DNA of 47,946 nt from Bacillota bacterium (GTDB lineage: Bacteria > Bacillota > Sulfobacillia > Sulfobacillales > Sulfobacillaceae). Of the stretch, positions 25,601-35,016 are shown piece by piece. A program made the position numbers and the translations under genes. The stretch's first letter is position 1; every line of letters begins with the position of its first letter. The stretch covers positions 1 through 47,946 of the forward strand of contig JAMCVM010000009.1 in assembly GCA_023475835.1 (NCBI GenBank), written 5' to 3'. The notes beneath the pieces were generated by a model. That model did no database searches, was not told the origin of the DNA, and saw nothing but the letters and a program-made list of their open reading frames with translations.

Positions 25601-25875
25601 AGGCTAGCCCGTCGTGTTCCCCGAGGATGCCGACGCTTTACGACGCATTGCACGCCACCCATCGCTCGGTCCGCCTCGTGGGCCATCGACGTTATCGGCC
25701 AGCGACCGCGCCGGTGCGGTCGAGTGGATGGAGTCCGGGGCACCCTGGCTACCCCCTAGCGGTCAGGTGAGCGTCAACCTATCCTGATAGCTCCCTTCCA
25801 TGGCCGAAGGAACGTGGCGAGTGGGGGGCAATCAGCTGTTTTGCCTCACATGCCCTGGTGGACAAATCTTATGGT

Positions 25876-25906
25876 GGGCGGGCCGTTTTTCTTTCACGGC
25901 CCGCCC
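25876..25906 (-). terminator. GC-rich hairpin downstream of the PBP gene
   Basis: GGGCGGGCCGT and ACGGCCCGCCC pair perfectly (11 bp) with a nine-base T-rich loop on the plus strand. It lies 114 bases past the PBP stop. No U-run follows on the minus strand. Confidence 0.55.
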
Positions 25907-26019
25907 CCCTGTGCCATCCCACCACCCTCCAATCACCTCAGCCATGGTCCATTATGGATCGCCGTCAGCGAACCGAACGCGTGAAACTCAAGCCATGCCG
26001 AAGCAGTTTAGGGCAAAGA

Positions 26020-27888
26020 TCACTGAGATCCGGTATATCCGAAGGGCCACGGCGCGTTGGTGAATACGTAATCAAAGGCGGCCTTGGCGGCCGGGTCCCT
26101 CACCTTAAAATACTGATCGAAAATGGCACGGGCTACGTACCCAGAATAGGCACCCCAGGTTCCGTTGTCGATGTAGGTATAGATAAGAATACTGGGGTGG
26201 GGCATGGGCCCTTCGCTCAGGAAGAACGCGTTGTTGTAGCTATCCGTCTTTTGTCCGGTCCCGGTTTTGGAAGCCAGGGGCAACGGGAATCCCTCAAGCG
26301 TCGGATATCCTGTTCCCGACGTCCCGGTATGGGCGATATCAGGATCTTGGGCCGACAGTTCCATTCCCTGATGCACAGCTTCCCAAATCGAGGCCGGAAG
26401 GTTGATCTTTCCTTGGATGACCGGATTAAAACGCTTCACCAACTTGCCCGATGGGGTCGTGATAGATGAGACCAGTTGCGGTTGGTAGAGAGTTCCTCCA
26501 TTGGCAATCGCGGCATACGCGCGGGCCAAGGCAATCATGGTGTACTGCGAAATGCCTTGACCGATGACCGTGTTGAGCGTCCAACCGACCGTCCAAGGCG
26601 TATTTTCTTCCTTTTCCAGCAAAGCCGGCGTGGGAATGCGCGACTTCGCCTCACCAGGCAGGGCAATGCCGGTCAATTGATTTATCATGAACCGTTTAAG
26701 CCACTCGTCGATGACATGAATCCCCATTCGATACCCTAACGTATAGAAAAAGGTATCGTCGGACAAACCAATCGCCTGTTTGAGGTTGAGCCAGCCAAAC
26801 GCATCCGGATACTCCCAACTGTGAAAACTAGGAATCAAAGGAAAATATCCCGGGTCGTAAATTTCCGAAGAAGGGGTAATCGTTTTCGACGCTAATGCAG
26901 CCACCGCCATGATCGGTTTAAAGGTCGACGCGGGGGCGACGAGCGCTTGAATGGGAATAATGCTAAACGGATCATTGGGGTTTTTGGACAGGCTGGTGAA
27001 ATATGAATCGCGCTCGGTTGGATTACTGGGAATTAACCGTTGCGGATTATACGAAGGATAGCTGGCCATGGCCAAAATGTGCCCGTTATTGGGATCGATA
27101 GCGATCACTCCGCCTGAATGCGCCCCTGGGGAATAGCCGATGTCGCCCGGCTTCTGCATTTCTTTAAGGACATAGGCTAAGGCCTGGGTCGCGGTCTCTT
27201 CAAGCCTCCAATTAATGGTCAGATGGACGGTGTCCCCCGGTTTCGCCGCGGCCTGTCCGACAATCTTGACGAGATGGCCGGTGCTGGTTACCTCCGCCTC
27301 TTCCCCCCCGCTGTGACCGGCCAGATAGGACTGATACTCTTCTTCCAGCCCAGCACTGCCGACCGTGTGACCTGGCGACGATTGGCTGATATAACCAATG
27401 ATGTTACCCATTACTGATCCGTACGGATAGTCGCGTTCGGCCACGGGCTGAATCCTTATGTTGGGCAATGAGGCCTGGTTGACATCAATTCGGGTAATTT
27501 GTTGCGCCGTTAAGTGAGACGCCAGCGGTATGGGATCGTAGGCGATAAGTTGCGTTTTTTCACTATCCATCTCGGCGGTCAGCGACGCCGCTGGAACCTC
27601 AAGCAAGTCCGCAATCCGCAATAATTCAGCCTTTGGCAACGGCGTCTCGGGACTCACGTCGAAAAGGGTCCATGACGGCTTAGAGGTGGCAATGGTGACG
27701 CCGTTCGCACTGACGATATTTCCACGGGGGGCCAAAACGGGCAGGACCCGTTCATAGTCTTGTTGCTGCAACTTCGAATAGTATTTTCCGCGGACCATCT
27801 GCAGATAATACAACTGGGTGCCAACAATGCTAAAAGCAAGACCGGTAGCGACAACCAGGGCCAGTGCCCGTCTCTCAAATTGACGCAT
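26020..27888 (-). CDS. Class B penicillin-binding protein (PBP2-like transpeptidase)
   Basis: The protein (622 residues) has one N-terminal membrane helix (ALALVVATGLAFSIVGTQL), the dimerisation domain with LAPRGNIVSANG and RDYPYGSVMGNIIGYIS, and a transpeptidase domain. Catalytic motifs are S321-T-F-K324, S376-D-D378 and K541-T-G543. It cross-links peptidoglycan on the outer face of the membrane, during elongation or sporulation. Length and the SxD second motif fit the MrdA/PBP2 group rather than FtsI; no C-terminal PASTA domains are present, so SpoVD is less likely. GGGAGG precedes the ATG by six bases. No rodA gene is adjacent. Confidence 0.9.
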   Translation of the reverse strand: MRQFERRALALVVATGLAFSIVGTQLYYLQMVRGKYYSKLQQQDYERVLPVLAPRGNIVSANGVTIATSKPSWTLFDVSPETPLPKAELLRIADLLEVPAASLTAEMDSEKTQLIAYDPIPLASHLTAQQITRIDVNQASLPNIRIQPVAERDYPYGSVMGNIIGYISQSSPGHTVGSAGLEEEYQSYLAGHSGGEEAEVTSTGHLVKIVGQAAAKPGDTVHLTINWRLEETATQALAYVLKEMQKPGDIGYSPGAHSGGVIAIDPNNGHILAMASYPSYNPQRLIPSNPTERDSYFTSLSKNPNDPFSIIPIQALVAPASTFKPIMAVAALASKTITPSSEIYDPGYFPLIPSFHSWEYPDAFGWLNLKQAIGLSDDTFFYTLGYRMGIHVIDEWLKRFMINQLTGIALPGEAKSRIPTPALLEKEENTPWTVGWTLNTVIGQGISQYTMIALARAYAAIANGGTLYQPQLVSSITTPSGKLVKRFNPVIQGKINLPASIWEAVHQGMELSAQDPDIAHTGTSGTGYPTLEGFPLPLASKTGTGQKTDSYNNAFFLSEGPMPHPSILIYTYIDNGTWGAYSGYVARAIFDQYFKVRDPAAKAAFDYVFTNAPWPFGYTGSQ

Positions 27889-28518
27889 GAGTTCCTCCCA
27901 TCCAATTGAATCTTTCTAAATCCTCGACTATCCACTACGCTCTTAGTCTAGCACGCCCAAATCTCTGAAGCATGAAACCTGGCGCCCCTCCCCGCATCCC
28001 GAAACCTCCGCCATCGAGCGGTTTGTTCAACCATAAACGATTTTAGGACTCACTTCTCTTTCCTGATAGCTGATTGCGCACGGCTTTTTTGTCCGCGTCC
28101 AGTTAGGCTCAACCCTGGATGATGCACGATCAGTCTACCGATATAACGATGCCTTGAGCGCATAGGTTACAAGCATTGGGGCCATGGTTTGATTGGCGGT
28201 TGGTCCAAGGACATCTTTAAAAAGAACATCGCAACAATCCGCGGCAAAACTTAGGTCCGTTGTTCAGGTTAAAGCTTCGATCGGCTCTAGCGATGATCTT
28301 GATCAGTGAGGGAGAAACGATGATCCTCGATGATGCGAATCCCGTCGCTCCATTCAACTGCCCCACTGAGTTTTAGCCCCATCGTCACCCCAACGACTCG
28401 CCCCTTGGGCGATCCCACCCCATGCGCTGGCGATGATTCCCATCGGCAAGCTCCATCGGGGCTCTGGTTCGGCAGACCACTTCCAAGAGTTACGGGTTTG
28501 GCGAAAATTCGTTATAGT
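27889..28518. other. Divergent intergenic region
   Basis: These 630 bases separate the divergent PBP and deacetylase genes. On the PBP side TGCTAGACT (near 27943-27951, minus strand) resembles an extended -10. On the other side TATAGT at 28513-28518 is a possible -10. A ribosome-site-like GGGAGAAACG at 28310-28319 precedes an 18-codon open frame. No gene is supported. Confidence 0.35.
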
Positions 28519-29241
28519 ATGGATGAGAGTTTTCACGATGCCGAAGAAAAGGGGACGACTGAGTTGTCGACACCTCGCCATACCAAAAAACACATTGCCT
28601 TCACCTTCGATGATGGACCGGACGATATTTTTTCGGTTCGGGTTCTGGATATCCTTCAACGATACGACGCTCGAGCTACCTTCTTTTGTCTGGGTCAACA
28701 GGTGCAACGATTTCCTGAAGTCCTCAAACGGATGGTCAGAGACGGACATAGCGTGGGCAGCCATAGTTGGAATCATCCCCATCTTTCGACCCTATGCCCG
28801 GAGGCCGTCGGCCAGCAGGTGAACGCCACCTTTCAACAAATCCAAACCGTCGTCGGTCGCGGACCCGTGTTGTTCCGTCCACCGTACGGCGACGTCGACC
28901 AAAGTCTCGCCGAATATTTGCAGTCGCTCGGATACCACCTGGTCCTGTGGGATGTGGACTCCCAAGATTGGCAAGGGATCTCAGGGCCTAAAATCGCAGC
29001 CAATGTTCTCGCTTCGCTCCATCATCGCGCCATCATCTTGCAGCACACGGGAGCCCACGCTCCCGGCACCATCGAGGCGCTACCGTACCTCATCGAGGTC
29101 TCCCGCGCTTTGGACTACGAGTGGGTGAGCGTAGACGAACTGCTGGCCGAGGCAGAGGATCAGCCTACATTGCCATCCACGGTCGCTGGCGCGGCGGGAA
29201 GCATCAATCAAGATCAAACTTGGAAGGAGAGCATGCCGTGA
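28519..29241 (+). CDS. Polysaccharide deacetylase (NodB domain)
   Basis: The NodB motifs run in order: TFDDGPDD (catalytic Asp and metal Asp), HSVGSHSWNHPHL (H-x3-H metal site), RPPYGDVD, VLWDVDSQDW and ILQHTGAHAPGT. The enzyme removes N- or O-acetyl groups from peptidoglycan or another surface glycan. No signal peptide is seen with either candidate start, so it may act on cytoplasmic or membrane-facing substrates or be released otherwise. Start is open. ATG 28519 lies next to a TATAGT box, and TTG 28561 after AAAAGGGGA would suit a transcript starting near 28525. Its stop overlaps the next start (GTGA), so the two proteins are probably made together. Confidence 0.85.
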   Translation: MDESFHDAEEKGTTELSTPRHTKKHIAFTFDDGPDDIFSVRVLDILQRYDARATFFCLGQQVQRFPEVLKRMVRDGHSVGSHSWNHPHLSTLCPEAVGQQVNATFQQIQTVVGRGPVLFRPPYGDVDQSLAEYLQSLGYHLVLWDVDSQDWQGISGPKIAANVLASLHHRAIILQHTGAHAPGTIEALPYLIEVSRALDYEWVSVDELLAEAEDQPTLPSTVAGAAGSINQDQTWKESMP

Positions 29242-30401
29242 ATGATGTCATTGTGGTCGGGGCGGGCCCAGCCGGGAGTACCGCCGCCCGAATATTAGCC
29301 CAATCCGGATTCGAGGTGACGGTGTTTGATCGGGAGTTCTTTCCCCGGGTCAAGCCTTGTGGAGGCGGTCTTACCAGCCGCGCCTTAAGTCTCTTGCCGC
29401 CCGGCTACTCAGACTACATCCACGCCCAGCCCACAGAGTGGATCTTCGAAGGCCGAGGCACCGAATCTTCGCGCTCCGTTCATACCGAGAGGCCATACAG
29501 CCATATTGTTCACCGGGCGTCGTTCGACCAATGGCTGGCCAGTCAAGCCGAGCGGGCGGGAGCCCACATCCATACCGGCGAAGCGGTCGTCGCTATCCAA
29601 GAGCACACCGACGCTTCCGGGTATCAGGTCCGCACCAGTCACGGCACCTACCAGGCCCGATATCTCATCGGTGCCGACGGTGGACGAGGTATCAGTGCAC
29701 GGTTGTTGGGTCTGAGTCGGCCTAAAAACGGGGCGGCACTAGAGGCAGAAATCGCGGTTGCGCCTGAGATTTATGAACAATGGAAGAACTCGGTGACGAT
29801 TAGCATCGCCCACTATCCCTGGGGATACGCGTGGGTCATCCCCCGTCGTCCGGTCTTAAATGTTGGCGTCGGCTCGTTCCGCGCCGCTCGTCTGCCCTTG
29901 CGCGCTTTACTCCAAGAGTGGATCCGTCAAAAATTGGGTGCTCAAGCGACGCCGATTGAGATTCTCGCGCACCCTCTGCCCTATCGACACCATTTCGCCA
30001 CTCTAACCAAGCCAAGGGCTCTGTTAGTCGGCGACGCCGCTGGGCTGATGGATACGCTGTCCGCCGAAGGCATCTATTCCGCCTTGCTCAGCGCGACACT
30101 CTCAGCCGAAGCAATCCGAGACGCGGCCGAAAATGACAGTCCACTCCATTTATATGATCAAAAGTTAAAGCAAACGCTGTGGCCTGAGCTAAGCTCCGCC
30201 GCCAAGATCGGTTGGCTATTTTACCCATTTCCAGGATTTTGGAGTAAGCTGTTTTTAGAGAATCCTTCCATTATCGAACAGTACCTCAAAGTTGCCCAAG
30301 GCACCGCTCCTTACTCCGCGCTGTTGCAATCCGGCCGCAATGTTTTTCTTCGCCACGCCCACCTTCGCTCTCGGATTGACAGGGCGGATCTGTCGGATTA
30401 A
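29238..30401 (+). CDS. Geranylgeranyl-reductase-family flavoprotein
   Basis: A p-hydroxybenzoate-hydroxylase-fold FAD protein (387 residues). It shows VIVVGAGPAGSTAARIL at the N-terminus, FPRVKPCGGGLTSRAL (the Cys motif of geranylgeranyl reductases), LIGADGGRG and GDAAGLMDTLSAEGIYSAL. Members saturate isoprenoid chains of quinones, carotenoid or membrane lipids. Start is GTG at 29238, overlapping the deacetylase stop by four bases, with AAGGAG eight bases upstream. A link to a lipid carrier for surface glycan is possible but unproven; a related oxidoreductase function is also possible. Confidence 0.85.
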   Translation: MNDVIVVGAGPAGSTAARILAQSGFEVTVFDREFFPRVKPCGGGLTSRALSLLPPGYSDYIHAQPTEWIFEGRGTESSRSVHTERPYSHIVHRASFDQWLASQAERAGAHIHTGEAVVAIQEHTDASGYQVRTSHGTYQARYLIGADGGRGISARLLGLSRPKNGAALEAEIAVAPEIYEQWKNSVTISIAHYPWGYAWVIPRRPVLNVGVGSFRAARLPLRALLQEWIRQKLGAQATPIEILAHPLPYRHHFATLTKPRALLVGDAAGLMDTLSAEGIYSALLSATLSAEAIRDAAENDSPLHLYDQKLKQTLWPELSSAAKIGWLFYPFPGFWSKLFLENPSIIEQYLKVAQGTAPYSALLQSGRNVFLRHAHLRSRIDRADLSD

Positions 30402-30889
30402 GCCATGCGAATGGCGGTACCCTGAAACATCGCGATCATGTCATCGTGTTGGTTAAACACTTTTACCGTATACACTGCGGTTCTTCGCCGAAGAACCGCT
30501 TCGTAGGCGGTTGCCGTCAACCTATCCCCCACTTTCGCGGAAGCGACAAAGGACGCACTCACATCGAGCGTGCTGGCGGCCACCCCATGGCTGTTGCTGG
30601 CTCGATCGAGTACCGCCTCCGCCATCGTAAACAATACGCCGGGATGCACGCTACCTTGGTAGTTCAGATGACGCGTCGCTACCACTAATTCAGCCGACAC
30701 CGCTTCTTCCGAAATAACAGTAAAGCGAATGCCCAGATGCTCGGCATACGGATCTTTCGGTCCCAAGTCTGACAGGCCGGAGGCCTCAACTGGTGCTTCA
30801 CGAACCATCTTAGCCCAGGCAGGACGGAGCCGCGCATCGAGAGTCTTCAACCATTTACCTGACCGATGTTCCTCATCCAACCGCTGCAT
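30398..30889 (-). CDS. PaaI/YbgC-like hotdog thioesterase
   Basis: The second hotdog protein of the window (163 residues) has an N-terminal helical extension, then HPGVLFTMAEAVLDRASNSHG, which is the PaaI active-site helix with G-x-x-x-x-x-x-E/D, and strands DVSASFVASAKVGDRLTATAYE. It probably hydrolyses aromatic or medium-chain acyl-CoA. It is convergent with the flavoprotein gene and overlaps it by four bases at the stop codons. AAAGGGGG lies upstream of its ATG. It differs from the 7.2 kb thioesterase in the N-terminus and is not a recent duplicate. Confidence 0.8.
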   Translation of the reverse strand: MQRLDEEHRSGKWLKTLDARLRPAWAKMVREAPVEASGLSDLGPKDPYAEHLGIRFTVISEEAVSAELVVATRHLNYQGSVHPGVLFTMAEAVLDRASNSHGVAASTLDVSASFVASAKVGDRLTATAYEAVLRRRTAVYTVKVFNQHDDMIAMFQGTAIRMA

Positions 30890-31222
30890 AGTGGCCCACC
30901 CCCTTTGTCTCTTATCTTATTTTAACAGCTAAACGCGCAAATCGGTCATCCAAACCTGACGACAACAATCTGGAAACTCCGTCAAAACTCGCCTCCCTCA
31001 CCTATTCGAAGCCACCGGCGCGATTATGGGGGGACGAGTGCGATCATCTTTTGTCGAATGACTACGGGAAATTTATTGGCATTTTAGAGGACGAGGCCCG
31101 CGTCACAGGCTCGTTCCTCTCACCCTTGACCGGCCTGCCCTTAGCATCATGCTCACGAAAACGGCCCTCAACAATATCCCGGGGTGCAGCGGGTGGGGGC
31201 TGATCCAGCCAGCCCGAATCAA

Positions 31223-31262
31223 GCCAAGGCCGCCCCTATCAAATCGTTGGGGAGGCCTTGGC
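31223..31262 (-). terminator. Hairpin after the prp operon
   Basis: GCCAAGGCCGCCCC and GGGGAGGCCTTGGC pair over 14 positions with one mismatch around a 12-base loop, 130 bases past prpB. The U-run is weak. The rest of 30890-31392 shows no gene. Confidence 0.5.
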
Positions 31263-31392
31263 CCCTTTCTATTCCGAGCGATTGCCCCAGCGGTTCGTTC
31301 TTAACCCATCCCCCGTCTTCGCCTCCCAGCCCGAAGCACCGACGCCGGTGTTCAAGGTCAACAAATCGCTAAAGGACGTGCTGCGAAATCTC

Positions 31393-32310
31393 TCAGTCAC
31401 CGCCATCGGGGGGCAGCACGCTCTGAGCGATATCGCGATCCAGTGCCTCATAGTGCTCATAGCCCAAGAGGTCATACAACTGGCGCCGGGTCTGCATCCG
31501 GTCAATCCAATCCTTTTGGCTGCCCGCTTGCTTTAGCGTCTGGTACAGCTCCCCCATGGCCAACGCAGCCACCCTGAGGGCAGTTACGGGGAAAATGACC
31601 AGCCGATATCCCAGGTCAGTAAACTGGTCGACACTAAGATATGGAGTGCGACCAAACTCGGTCATATTGGCCAATAAAGGTGCCGAGATTTTCTCGGCAG
31701 CTAACGCAAACTCTTCTCGGCTTTCGAGCGCTTCCACGAAAATAGCCTCTGCTCCCGCGGACTGATACTGTCGCGCGCGCTCTATGGCGGCGTCCATTCC
31801 CTCCACGCTGCGCGCATCGGTGCGGGCTACCACCACCAAGTCTGGCGCAATTCGGCGAATCATTTCTATCTTTTGACACATTTCCGCTGCCGACACCAAG
31901 CGTTTGCCACTTAAATGCCCACACTTTTTAGGCATTTCTTGGTCTTCGAGTTGGACCGCGGCCACGCCCGCTTCCACCATTTCAGACACGGCGCGGGCGA
32001 CGTTTAGCACACCCCCATAGCCGGTATCAATGTCCACCAGCAGCGGCACCTGACTGGCTCGAATCACTTCCCGGGCTCGGCGGCTGACTTCTTCGGACTC
32101 GATAATCCCTAAATCGGGCAAACCTTGGCTGGCGCTCAATGCCGCTCCCGATAGATAGAGCCCCTGAATAAAGCCCGCTTGACGGGCCAGCAATGCGCTA
32201 AGCCCGTCATAGACTCCGGGCAACACCAGAATCGGACCGGCCGTCATCCGTTCGCGAAATGCACTGGCAAGCTCCGTTTGCGTTTTGGCCTTCTCGATGA
32301 ACCAGGACAT
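31393..32310 (-). CDS. prpB: Methylisocitrate lyase
   Basis: PrpB cleaves 2-methylisocitrate into pyruvate and succinate, the last step of the 2-methylcitrate cycle. The isocitrate-lyase-superfamily barrel shows LPGVYDGLSALLA near the N-terminus, DIDTGYGG near 93-100 (metal site), and the signature PKKCGHL with KKCGH at about 128-132, then VARTDAR. Length is 305. ATG 32310 is chosen because GGAGGG lies five bases upstream; an open frame extends five codons further. It begins 20 bases after the prpD stop and is the last gene of the operon. Confidence 0.93.
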   Translation of the reverse strand: MSWFIEKAKTQTELASAFRERMTAGPILVLPGVYDGLSALLARQAGFIQGLYLSGAALSASQGLPDLGIIESEEVSRRAREVIRASQVPLLVDIDTGYGGVLNVARAVSEMVEAGVAAVQLEDQEMPKKCGHLSGKRLVSAAEMCQKIEMIRRIAPDLVVVARTDARSVEGMDAAIERARQYQSAGAEAIFVEALESREEFALAAEKISAPLLANMTEFGRTPYLSVDQFTDLGYRLVIFPVTALRVAALAMGELYQTLKQAGSQKDWIDRMQTRRQLYDLLGYEHYEALDRDIAQSVLPPDGGD

Positions 32311-32329
32311 CGCGTCCCTCCTCACTCTC

Positions 32330-33766
32330 CTAAGTGCTTTGGCCCCATACCGTGTTCGCAGGAATCCAAGTATCGACGAACGCCTCGACGCTCATCTCAG
32401 CCAGGCGTTTCGGATCTTCAGCCAAGGCCAAGATTTTTTGCTGCTGATCGGTTGGCAAGTGGCCCACGCTCTTCCCCAATTTCTCGAAAAGACGCGGCCA
32501 AGCTTCCTGCCGACGCTGACGATGGCCTAAAGGATATCGAATTTCTATGCGATCACTCGAAGTACCATCAGAAAAATGAACCTGGACCGCGTTCGCGATG
32601 GAACGGTGCTGAGGCTCCAAATATTCTCGGGAATACTCTGGCCGCTCCACCACCACCATCTTCGCCCGGAGCCTGTCAAGGCGAGGATCCGCCGCCACCT
32701 CTTGGCCGTAGGAGCGATCGGTCACTTCGCCGTACACGAGTCCTACCGCCACCATGTATTGCAACGAATGATCGCGGTCGGCGGGGTTTTTGAGCACCCC
32801 AGTCTTATTAATAATCCGCATCGCTGACTCTTGGGTTTCAATGTCGATTCGCTCTACCTGATCGAGGCGCGGGGCCACCTCGGGATACAAAGCGATAGCA
32901 CATTCAACGGCCGTCTGACCATGAAACTCGGCGGGATAGGCGACCTTGAAGAGGACATTTTCCATCACGTAATCTGAAAGCGGCCGATCCAGACGGAGAG
33001 TCTCCCCGTGCAAAACCACGTCCTCGAACCCCCACGTCGGCGCGCTGAGCGCGGTGGGATAGCCCATCTCACCCCGCATGCTAATCAGTGCCAAACGCAC
33101 TGCGCGAGCCACGGCATCCCCGGCAGCCCAAGATTTTCGGCTGCCGGTGTTGGGCGCATGGCGATAGGTGCGAAGACTGCCGCCATCGATGAATGCCTGC
33201 GATAACGCCTGCACTACCTGGGTCCGATCGGCGCCCAAGATCATCGCAACCACCGCGGTCGAAGCAACCTTAGTCCACCACACATGGTCAAATCCAACCC
33301 GGTTCAGGCCGACTGAAAGCGACAACACGCCTTGAATTTCATGGGCCTTCACCATCGCCCGAAGGACCTCTTCAATCCGCACTGGAGCCTCTCTTTGGGT
33401 GCGGCTCACCCAGTCAGCCACCGTCAAAATAGCCCCGATATTGTCACTCGGATGCCCCCACTCCAACGCCAGCCAGGTGTCATTATAATCTAGCCATCGA
33501 ATCATCGTGCCTAGATTGAACGCCGCTTCGACCGGATCGAGCACGAAGCGCGTTCCAGGCACTCGGGCTCCGTTCACCACCTCGACTCCTGGCGCCAAGC
33601 CTCCCAGCAGGTTGACGCACTGAGGATGGTTTAAAGCCAGCACCGCGCAACCTAAGGCATCCATCAAGACCCAGCCAGCCGTCTGCATGGCCAACTCGCT
33701 GAAGGTCCCTTCAGACAAGGTATAGTCGGCAATGTCTTGAATGACTTGGTCGTACTCCAGATCCAT
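32330..33766 (-). CDS. prpD: 2-methylcitrate dehydratase
   Basis: PrpD, of the MmgE/PrpD family, dehydrates 2-methylcitrate to 2-methylaconitate. The 478-residue protein has ALGCAVLAL near the N-terminus, IRWLDYNDTWLALEWGHPSDNIGA near 85-110 (the family's conserved D-x-N-D and H-P-S-D segment) and RAGWAAGDAVARAV-like SWAAGDA. The C-terminal lid holds YPLGHRQRR. ATG 33766 is preferred, since AGAGG sits seven bases upstream. It lies between prpC and prpB with short gaps on both sides, so the operon needs no acnD or prpF here. Confidence 0.92.
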   Translation of the reverse strand: MDLEYDQVIQDIADYTLSEGTFSELAMQTAGWVLMDALGCAVLALNHPQCVNLLGGLAPGVEVVNGARVPGTRFVLDPVEAAFNLGTMIRWLDYNDTWLALEWGHPSDNIGAILTVADWVSRTQREAPVRIEEVLRAMVKAHEIQGVLSLSVGLNRVGFDHVWWTKVASTAVVAMILGADRTQVVQALSQAFIDGGSLRTYRHAPNTGSRKSWAAGDAVARAVRLALISMRGEMGYPTALSAPTWGFEDVVLHGETLRLDRPLSDYVMENVLFKVAYPAEFHGQTAVECAIALYPEVAPRLDQVERIDIETQESAMRIINKTGVLKNPADRDHSLQYMVAVGLVYGEVTDRSYGQEVAADPRLDRLRAKMVVVERPEYSREYLEPQHRSIANAVQVHFSDGTSSDRIEIRYPLGHRQRRQEAWPRLFEKLGKSVGHLPTDQQQKILALAEDPKRLAEMSVEAFVDTWIPANTVWGQST

Positions 33767-33783
33767 CCCCTCACCTCTTCTAT

Positions 33784-34911
33784 TCAAATTGAACCGGATC
33801 CTGATTCCATTCTGAGTCCTCGTGGTCCCAGATAGCGAACCCGTGGCCGATAGAGTCTGTTATTGGCATACTGTTCGCGAATATGCGCGCAAAGCCCGGC
33901 TGTTCTGGCGGCAAAAAAGATGGGAGTAAACAACTCCGTGGGAATTCCCAACAAATGATAAACCGGGGCCGCATAATAGTCGAGGTTGGCAAAGAGCCCC
34001 TTTTCCTGACGCATCACGTCCTCCCCAATCTGGCACATCGCGAGCAGGTCGCTGCCGCCTTTTTCTTCCACTAACCGCGCCAACAAAGTCTTCATCATCA
34101 CTGCCCGTGGATCCGGGCGATGCATATAAACCCGGTGCCCGAATCCCATAATCCGATCTTTAGCCTGAAGACGCGCCTTTAGATAGGCTGCCATGGCTTC
34201 AGGGCGGCCCACCTTTTCCAGCATGTGCATCACTTCTTCGTTAGCACCCCCATGCAGCGGCCCCTTGAGAGAGGCTACAGCGCCAGTCATGGCGGCATAC
34301 GGATCGGCTAACGTCGAAGCAATAACCCGGGCACAAAATGTAGAATTTGGCATTTCGTGTTCGCTATAGAGGGTTAATAGCTTGTCAAATATCTCGCTGG
34401 CTAAGGCTGTCGGTTCCCTGCCGGTGATCTGCCACAGAAAATTCGCCGCATAATCGAGGTCAACACGCTCTGCGAGCAACGGCAAGTTCGCTTTGATGCG
34501 GTAGCTTTGGGCCACTAGCGTCGGCATTTTTGCCCAGAGACTCAGCAATTGTCGATCGCGATCGACGTTCTCGGCCCTGGCCACATCGGGATCTGAGGCC
34601 GCCAGGGCCGAAATCCCCGTGCGCAGCGCGTCCATCAAGTGGACCGCGGGTCCCAAGTGCCGGAAGATCTGAACTATCGCCTCGGGCACGGACTGGGCCT
34701 CAATCAACTCAGTGGCTAACTGTCGGTGTTGTTGCGGCGTCGGCAGTTCTCGGTGCCAGAGCAGATAGCCTACGTCGAGATACGACACTCGCTCGGCTAA
34801 TTCGATCAGGTCATATCCCCGAATCACAATGCTTTCTGCCTCGAGGTCTAAGTACGAGACCTCGGTTTCGGTAGCGATTACCCCATCCAAGCCTGGGTGG
34901 TACTCCTCCAT
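33784..34911 (-). CDS. prpC: 2-methylcitrate synthase / citrate synthase
   Basis: This type II citrate-synthase-fold enzyme (375 residues) condenses propionyl-CoA with oxaloacetate; activity with acetyl-CoA is common. Catalytic and binding blocks are GPLHGGANEEV (first His), MGFGHRVY (second His, with Arg), and NLDYYAAPVYHLLGIP with the conserved Asp. ATG 34911 follows GGAGGG by seven bases. Context with prpD and prpB assigns it to the methylcitrate cycle rather than to the TCA cycle. It is the first gene of the operon, and three 20-bp repeats lie just upstream. Confidence 0.92.
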   Translation of the reverse strand: MEEYHPGLDGVIATETEVSYLDLEAESIVIRGYDLIELAERVSYLDVGYLLWHRELPTPQQHRQLATELIEAQSVPEAIVQIFRHLGPAVHLMDALRTGISALAASDPDVARAENVDRDRQLLSLWAKMPTLVAQSYRIKANLPLLAERVDLDYAANFLWQITGREPTALASEIFDKLLTLYSEHEMPNSTFCARVIASTLADPYAAMTGAVASLKGPLHGGANEEVMHMLEKVGRPEAMAAYLKARLQAKDRIMGFGHRVYMHRPDPRAVMMKTLLARLVEEKGGSDLLAMCQIGEDVMRQEKGLFANLDYYAAPVYHLLGIPTELFTPIFFAARTAGLCAHIREQYANNRLYRPRVRYLGPRGLRMESGSGSI

Positions 34912-34950
34912 GGGCGTTCCCTCCATCTCTATTTGATCCGTCTCCTCTTT

Positions 34951-35010
34951 TCATCGATCAGTCTTTCTTGTAATCGATCAGTCTTTCTTGTAATCGATCG
35001 GCCTTTCTTG
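34951..35010. repeat. Three 20-bp tandem repeats upstream of prpC
   Basis: The unit TAATCGATCAGTCTTTCTTG occurs three times in a row. The first copy differs at its second base (C for A); the third has GG for AG..C at two positions (CGGCC for CAGTC). Each unit holds an ATCGAT palindrome, so the palindromes are 20 bp, two helical turns, apart. The array fills the space between the ABC1-kinase stop and prpC. This is the layout of a multi-site operator; the regulator is not in the window. Confidence 0.85.
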
Positions 35011-35016
35011 GTCGAA

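Noticed and set aside
26020-27888. Defective active site in the PBP because the second motif is S-D-D
   Set aside because: PBP2-type enzymes normally have S-x-D there, so the motif is compatible with activity.
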